Shown here one piece after another: positions 57,774 to 64,000 of a stretch of DNA of 64,000 nt (positions are counted from its first letter, which is position 1; each line of letters starts with the position of its first letter). Position numbers and translations under genes: made by a program. The notes under the pieces were generated by a model that made no database searches, was not told where the DNA came from, and worked only from the letters and a program-made list of their open reading frames with translations. Origin of the DNA: Aldrovandia affinis (taxonomy: Eukaryota; Chordata; Actinopteri; Notacanthiformes; Halosauridae); assembly GCA_029706075.1 (NCBI GenBank), contig JAINUG010000005.1:6933001-6997000 (forward strand), read 5' to 3'.

Positions 57774-57979
57774 TACTCCCTGATGGATCTTCTGTCTAAA
57801 ATGGTGGTGGGCCAGCCCCACTTTGTCCGCTGCATAAAGCCCAACGATGACAGGCAGGCGCTCCGCTACTGCAAGGAGAGAGTCATGGTGCAGCTGCGCT
57901 ACACCGGCATTCTGGAGACGGTGAACATCCGCAGGCAGGGATACTCCCACCGGATTGACTTTGAAGAGTTTGTTAACAG
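57774..57979 (+). CDS. myo3b: myo3b exon h: SH helices and start of converter
   Basis: The exon encodes [40 protein letters not shown] and [20 protein letters not shown], ending [19 protein letters not shown] is a universal motor signature. [14 protein letters not shown] is the SH-helix region that links ATPase state to the lever. The acceptor is TTAACAG|TAC at 57773/57774, phase 0. The donor is AACAG|GTACTGG at 57979/57980, leaving two bases (AG) for the next codon. The next exon is not in the remaining 6 kb. A 152-residue minus-strand frame over this exon is a shadow. Confidence 0.96.
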
Positions 57980-60060
57980 GTACTGGCTCCAAGTCCCATG
58001 CTACCGTGTTCATGCCTCACTTAGATGCCTCCTGCGAGGAGGGCAAACACGTTTATTCTGTGATATTCTGCACAAGACATGGTTTCATAATTGAAGTGAT
58101 GAAGTGGGCTGAAGCAGAAATAGAGGCTTGATCATTTGCAATAATTAGTAATGACATGCACAAATGCCTCTCTCAAAGGCATGAAGCAAGCTTAGATTCT
58201 TGAAGAGAAAAACAAAAACAAACTGGGCGGGACAAAGAACAGCGGAGGTGGCACATGCAACCAAACTCTCACTCTATAAACTGATAAGCCCCATAAATAT
58301 GATTTAACTAGCGAATAGAGGTAATATAATGTTGATATCATTGATCGTATAACACACTCAGGTGTAATCTTCAGAAATGAATATATGTTAATTTGCTTGG
58401 ATTTTTAAGTCTCATTTAGTCCATGTGGTGTTATCAAGAGCCTACAGCGAGCAGGCAGGCATATGAAAATGAGAGTGTTGTTTGCATAGAAATGAGATTC
58501 CCAGACGAGGACAGGCACAGGTCTGTGCTGCAGTATCCACACAAATAACTGACTTTATTATAGCTACATCTCGGAAGATGTACGCAATGTGCCAGTGAAT
58601 GTATCCTGGGCCAGGATGTGAGAGAAGAGCATGCACAATCCATGTCTGTGCCCCAGAACCCAGAACTTACAGAACTTATCCCACAAATCTTCTGTATAAT
58701 AAAAAATGGGCTTGATTCTCCAGATATACTGGGGAAATAGAGATGGGGAACCTATGCTTTGTCAATTAAAGGTTTGAAAAGCATTCCTGGAATTTTTAAT
58801 AGGGGGGCTTTAAGACGATATTCATAGCTTGAGCAAGTGGCCTGCGTGGAAAATAGGTGGACGCTCATTTAGTCTTGCTGCTGGAGGGCAGCTGTTTTAA
58901 AGATTGCAATTTTGATTGTCTGGAAAATCCATGCCTTTTGCATCCCTGTTCCAACTTGTCAGAGAGCCATGTGCAATTAGATTCAATTTGAAGGTATATT
59001 TAGTTTGGTGCTAGTTTGGTGGGGTCACTTCATGGATGGGCTGTTAGCCTTCTAAAGAATGACATGGGAGGGAAATTGGCTCCTCAGAAGGCGGTTTTAA
59101 AAAGATATGTCCCTGAAACTAAGAGCATAAATGAAAGGATTGATCGGATCTTTATGAACATTAACTGCTGCTAATTTAGAGAAGATTCATTGTTATGTTA
59201 GCTCTGGAGGTACATGGGAACAAGCTCACACAGTTATGTGATCATTTTGGTCTTTCTTTTACAAAACCCATCCCTGGGGATTCACTGTAGGTCAACATAC
59301 AACATGCATGTACACATGAGATCACACTCATAGCACAGTAGTTCAGCAAACACAAAATGGCCTCACCTTTTGACCCATTTCATAGGGATTATTTACCAAC
59401 TATATACAAGGGTCCCAACTATGACTGTTTATTCAGCTGTTTATTTTCAGCTGTGATCGAACCCATGCAAATTAGGCCAGCGCCATCGTTGCTGTGAGCT
59501 AGGCTGAAATTAAATAACAGACACCTGCAATGGTTAAACTGCACTTTGTGTGACAGTGAACACTTAAAAAGTGTACCCTCATATCCAAGGCCTTTCAGAT
59601 GTTGTCAAAGAGTGCACTTTGTATTCACCATCAAAGTGCTAACAGGTATCAACAGGAATTTATATAAAAGGCAGTCAGTCATGGGTATATCAAAGAATGT
59701 TTTCTCTCCCATTGTCATTGTTGTTTTTATAAACTCAAACATGGGGGTACAAGCCATCAGTATTTGATGCCTGCATGTTCCTGATCAGTTCCTCTCAGGT
59801 CCATCCTACGTATTTTGTGTATGCCCCCCTGACAACGGAGTATAAACAAAAGGAAAATCTTTAGGTATCTACACACAAACAGGGTCACTGGGACATCCTT
59901 CATTGTGTGTGGAATAAGGGATTGGAAAGTAAATGGGAAGAGCTCTGACAATAAGCCCCTGTGAAGGACTGAAACTGGTAACAGAATAGGCATAATACAG
60001 GGCAGAGCCCCCACAGTTATCTGACAGTAGAGCGAGGCCTGATACAGGGCATCTTTAGAT
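57980..60060. other. intron 8: no gene recognised
   Basis: Unique-looking, moderately AT-rich; no repeat family or exon found. Confidence 0.45.
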
Positions 60061-61239
60061 TATGAAAATGTCCATCGTGGAATCTAGATTTGGCAAAAGG
60101 CACATGCCAGAATTTTTTTTTTTTAAGACTAAACAGAAAAGTCTCACATTAAATGTGCATCGAGAAGAGATTTCCATGGCACATTTGGAAGTTCCATATA
60201 AGAGATCCAACGCTTTCACTCCTCACCGGGTGGTCTCTGAGAGCATAACCTAAACACTGCAAGGTTTACAATGAAAATGTCCACTTTACTACTGCATTAA
60301 TGCACTGGTATTAAAGGGAAAAGAGTGGCTGATCTGATTGGCCATGATGAATCAAACTCTCACCAACTTAAACCAATTCTTCTTAAACCAACCTCTTTGA
60401 CAATTGCACTGCAGGTGCACTACCATCTCCGGTCACAAAAGTACTGGAGTGGAGTTGGACACCATTTACACATTTTTGAGATTGATATGCAATAAATATG
60501 GATGTCATCAACAGTCCCTGGTTGCAGGTAACTTCCCCTCTCATGGATGACAAATCCAGTGGTGGAGAAGCATCTTTTGTAGGTACCGCTAAAGGAGAGA
60601 GGACTGAGTCTTGATTATAGCATTTCCGATGGACAAATTGCTTTGCTAATTATCTATAAAACTCAGTCAGACAATTACACAACACATAATAAAATGAGCA
60701 AATTGTATGGTATAATCACATAAAGAATAACAATAATAACATAATCACCTAAAGGACAACAATAATAACATAAAAGATAACAATACCAATATAATCACAG
60801 TAATTGTAATACCATACAGACACTATACAATCAGTTGGACAGTCACCTAGAGGCAGGTATTGCAAGACTGTAGTGTGCAATCTGGACCAGGTTAGGGAAC
60901 ATCCAGCTGAGGTGGAAGTTATCCTCCTTGGTTGGCTTGAATTTGCCAGCTGAGGATGTGGACGATATCCATCCTTGGTTGGCTTGAATTCAGTATACCT
61001 TCCCACTTTGTTGTCTTTGATGGCTTCATCACCTGAGCCCTCCAAATCAGATAAACCCCCCACTGTTGTTTTCCGTTTTTTAATTGGAGCTGGACAGGTG
61101 GGTCTTTATACTTTGCATGTGTCCTAGAGATGTTTCACAAGACCTGCCATTGTGAATAGCTGAAACATCCTTGTGGTTTTCCTGCAGTTTGAGGCTCTTC
61201 AGTTTAAACAACATTGTTAGCTAGCTTGTGCAAAAGGCA
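60061..61239. other. intron 8: mostly unclassified
   Basis: A short block (GGAATCTAGATTTGGCAAAA and GGCACATGCCAG, 60077-60110) recurs at about 12158-12186 and is therefore part of a dispersed repeat. A minus-strand frame at 60749-61063 with GSGDEAIKDNKVGRYTEF may belong to the hAT relic that follows, but this is not shown. Confidence 0.4.
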
Positions 61240-62400
61240 AATCTTAAATTTGTCAAGCAAGGTCCAGAGTCGTTTTCTGCTTCATGGAGAAGTGTCAAGC
61301 TGCCAGTCAGAGATGCTCTGAAACCACATGTGGGTGCCTTGGATGCTTTGAGGGCAGTGTTTCCTCCTTAAATGAATGGAGAAAACTCACAAGGTGTACC
61401 CACATCCGCAGAAAAAAGGTACCATGTTGTACCTATTAAAGTACAAATGCTTGTCACTGTGGCAGTACCTCTGTAGGGTACTGAATTGTACCTTTAGTCA
61501 GAAGAACATAATTGTACCCTTGTGATAAAAAGAATGTTGCTTGCAGCCACACTCAAGCCTCATTTTCATTCCAATATGGCTGCCTACCTTTCCACAATTT
61601 GTATCTTTTTACTGGGAAAAGGTACAAAACCATATCGTGAAGGATCTTATGTGTACCATTGAAGGTGCAATGAATACATTTGTACCCTGAGGAACACAAG
61701 TGTACCCTAATTGTACCTTTATTTCTGAGAGTGCATGTCATTCAGATGATACTCTTCACCAGTAGAGTGTGAATTTTGCCATACTGGCACTGGATTGATT
61801 CAAGCATCATATAGAGGAAATTCCAATGCATTAAGGGCTTCTGAAGCCGATTCTGTAGCTTGGTTTGCTTAAAATAGGTCACAAAAGTTCCTTCACTCTA
61901 TCAGTGAGACCAGAAACCTCAGGCTCAAACAAATCATCATCATTAGTTTTGCAGAGGATGCTACACAGCACCATGTTGAGAACATGGGCAGCATAATTAC
62001 AATATTAGAGCCCCTATCAGTCACATTTACCACCGTGGAGAACTAATTATCCAAATTGTACCTCCTCAGCCCCTGAACACATGCTGGTCTTATGTTTTTA
62101 GCTGCCTTGTGCAGTGCATTATCCCATTCTGTAGTTCAACTGTTCAAATAGCTCCCACTTGTTGTTGATGTGATGAGCCATAAGACAACGGTAGCCTTCT
62201 TATCCATCCCCATATCAAGTGTAATGGCTCTCATCGACTCACCAAAATTTTCCCTCAGCTCACAACTTATGGCTTGCCTCATCTTTGTGTATTTTGTCAT
62301 TCTGCAAGACACAGTTGTCAGATCACTGAGCAGCTTGGAAGCATCCACAGAGCCCACACAAATGCCAATGTTGATCAAGCTCTGGGCAAATTGAACAAAT
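61240..62400 (-). pseudogene. decayed hAT-family transposase, interrupted by a MITE
   Basis: The minus strand shows in order: LLSDLTTVSCRMTKYTKMRQ, AITLDMGMDKKATVVLWLIT (cf. the catalytic Asp region of hAT, LTLDMWTD), then frameshifted FSTVVNVTDRGSNIVIM (second catalytic Asp, cf. TDNASN), and WNFLYMMLESIQ near 61790. The BED zinc finger at the N-terminus and the C-terminal dimerisation region are not recognisable. Stops and shifts are frequent. Assignment rests on the spacing and order of these motifs. Confidence 0.72.
61412..61738. mobile_element. MITE-like element with GTACC-rich ends
   Basis: Imperfect inverted ends (GCAGAAAAAAGGTACC and GGTACCTTTATTTCTGAG-like sequence at the other end) enclose about 320 bp with many GTACC/GGTAC words and no coding sequence. 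Target duplications are not clear. It lies within the hAT transposase relic. Confidence 0.6.
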
Positions 62401-62644
62401 TCATCTCCATGAACAGTTTTGAATTATGGTACATATACTTGCAAACAATTGCCAAATGTAACTGCTGATTGTTTTACAGTGTCTTTGTCCTTATTGCTTG
62501 GTATTTTTGTTCTGTTTTTGCCAGATTTTTCAGATTTAACCCATAAACAATTGACAATGATTTGGCCAATTGTTCTCTCATGTCATTGTGTTTGAATGGA
62601 ACAAACTAGCTATGTGCATTCTTAAGCCACCATCAATTGTAGTT

Positions 62645-62870
62645 TATTTTATTTATTTTTCCAGGATCTAACCAGGATAGTCTCATTGAGATTAAAATAA
62701 TCTATTTTGCAAGAGAACCCTGGCCAAGAAAAGCAGCACACAAAGTTACACAAATTTACATCCACCAACATCAAACAAAGTACGTACAAAAATACAACAC
62801 AATGTATCATGGAATCAAACTGGGGCAGATTTGAGGTCATCAGGTAAAACATGAACATGTTCCAATAGTA
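62645..62870 (-). mobile_element. LINE-like 3' end
   Basis: Minus strand: CTTGGCCAGGGTTCTCTTGC, then TTAATCTCAATGAGAC and CCTGGTTAGATCCTGG, ending in AAATAAATAAAATAAA. This is a familiar dispersed 3' end in fish genomes. No coding part remains. Confidence 0.6.
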
Positions 62871-63005
62871 CTATATCTCTAGTCTTTGGCCTTTGTTTAA
62901 AATGTATTTAAAATAATATCACTGAATTCCACGATGAGGTGGCAGCATGGCTAAAAGCATTTCTCCCATACTCAATATGTGGTTTTGGATTTGCGTATAA
63001 TTTCA

Positions 63006-63250
63006 ATTGAACACTTAAGGGAGATTCTGGAGCAGCGCTTGAGACAGTGTTTTCTACCATGGTAAACAAAACACCAAATGATCAAATTTCTTGTGAAAGA
63101 ATGGTGTTGTATCCATCCAATAGAGTTCCAGACACTTGCAGAATCTATGCCAAGGTGCATTGAAGCTGTTCTGGCAGCTCGCGGTGGCCCAACACCCTAT
63201 TAAGACACTTTATATTCACATTTCCTTTATTTTTGCAATTACCTGTACGT
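63006..63250 (+). mobile_element. Tc1-A copy, 3' end only
   Basis: Begins at TTGAACACTTAAGGGAG (the EHLxEILE region) and runs to the terminal repeat TTTATTTTTGCAATTACC. The rest of the element is absent. Confidence 0.82.
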
Positions 63251-63309
63251 GCATCATTAAAAAACCATTAGCTGTATGATTTCAAAGTGGGCTAGGCTGA
63301 GGTCCCATT

Positions 63310-63400
63310 CGGTCCACATATACTGAAAAATGTATGCATTCACTGCTGTAAGTTGCTTTGAATAAAATCATCTGCTAAGTGGCATATATGATATTATTAT
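63310..63400 (+). mobile_element. SINE-A 3' fragment
   Basis: CCACATATACTGAAAAATG, CATTCACTGCTGTAAGTTGC and ATCATCTGCTAAGTGGC match the body and tail of SINE-A. The tRNA-like head is missing. Confidence 0.8.
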
Positions 63401-63929
63401 TAGGCCAGGTTGTTGGGAACAGTCTTCCAGCATGTCAGTCGTGCTGCTCAGCCTCATACCTGAGCTCATTCTTTAAAAGGTAAGATATCATTATTAAAAA
63501 TAATTTGTCATTCAATGGTTCTGATCTACAACATGCTTGTTTTGGTCCAAAGACACAGTATTGTTGAAGACATTGTTGAAGACACAGTATATGCTGCTAA
63601 AGACATATTATAGCAGGTTGTCATTAGGGACAATGTAGTAGTCTACATTATAAGCCTGACATTATGTGAGCTCTTTTGACTGCAGCTGCAGCATCTGTGG
63701 AACGCTAATGAGTGCTGGTGCACATTGTTGAAAATGATTTTGATCAGACAGCCCCAACCCTCCCCATCATCGTATATATCCCTCTCTGACATTAATTGCA
63801 AGATCACAAGGAGACTTGTTGAATGATCAGTGTTAAATCTAGAACTACAGAACCCAATTAATATCCCCTGGATCTCTGAACTTCTGAAGATTCACTGCCA
63901 GGGACTGGCCCTCTATCTCAGGCAACATT
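63401..63929. other. intron 8: nothing recognised
   Basis: No supported feature. Confidence 0.4.
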
Positions 63930-64000
63930 ATTATTTTTTTGTCAGATTTTCTCCCATTTTTCTCTCAATTTGGTAGCCAATTACACCCACTATTTTCAGG
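63930..64000 (-). mobile_element. SINE-B copy, cut by window edge
   Basis: CTCAATTTGGTAGCCAATTA and ACACCCACTATTTTCAGG are the tail and start of the body of SINE-B on the minus strand. The rest lies outside the window. Confidence 0.75.

Noticed and set aside
57555-58013. 152-residue minus-strand frame over exon h
   Set aside because: Antisense shadow of a highly constrained coding exon; the plus strand is clearly the coding strand.

Overview
The window reads as intron-rich genomic DNA of a ray-finned fish. It carries eight consecutive coding exons of a class III unconventional myosin, best matched to MYO3B, all on the + strand. The fish call rests on the dense load of teleost-type repeats: several Tc1-like families, L2 and CR1-like LINEs, tRNA-derived SINEs with the L2-type tail, hAT and Harbinger miniature elements, and long microsatellites. 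I cannot name the species.

Gene layout. The exons lie at 1369-1579, 6669-6816, 18023-18176, 19126-19214, 20578-20707, 51942-52021, 56334-56411 and 57774-57979. All have AG/GT boundaries and their splice phases fit end to end, giving 1,096 nt of open, gap-free coding sequence. This is the second half of the motor domain: switch II (DIFGFE), relay helix and loop, actin-binding loop 2, and the SH-helix/converter entry. The N-terminal kinase, the first half of the motor, the IQ motifs and the tail lie outside the window. Intron sizes are about 5.1, 11.2, 0.95, 1.4, 31.2, 4.3 and 1.4 kb, and more than 6 kb follows the last exon.

Repeat layout. Introns 1-2 (1.6-18 kb) hold Tc1 fragments, a 1.2-kb solo LTR with a perfect target-site duplication, and runs of L2, CR1 and SINE debris. 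The 31-kb intron (20.7-51.9 kb) holds an AP-endonuclease/reverse-transcriptase LINE that landed inside a Tc1-like element and was itself hit by a SINE, with both duplications readable. It also holds a clean hAT-type MITE, two Harbinger-like copies, an L2 copy nested in another repeat, and minisatellites. The 3' part (52-64 kb) is less repeat-dense and ends with a decayed hAT transposase.

I found no new enzymatic or defence system. The most informative signals are the layered insertions, an internally deleted Tc1 derivative present in at least four copies with the same junction, tandem repeats running to within about 10 bp of a splice acceptor, a loop-2 exon whose acceptor also reads as a donor, and a SINE interleaved with minisatellite segments.
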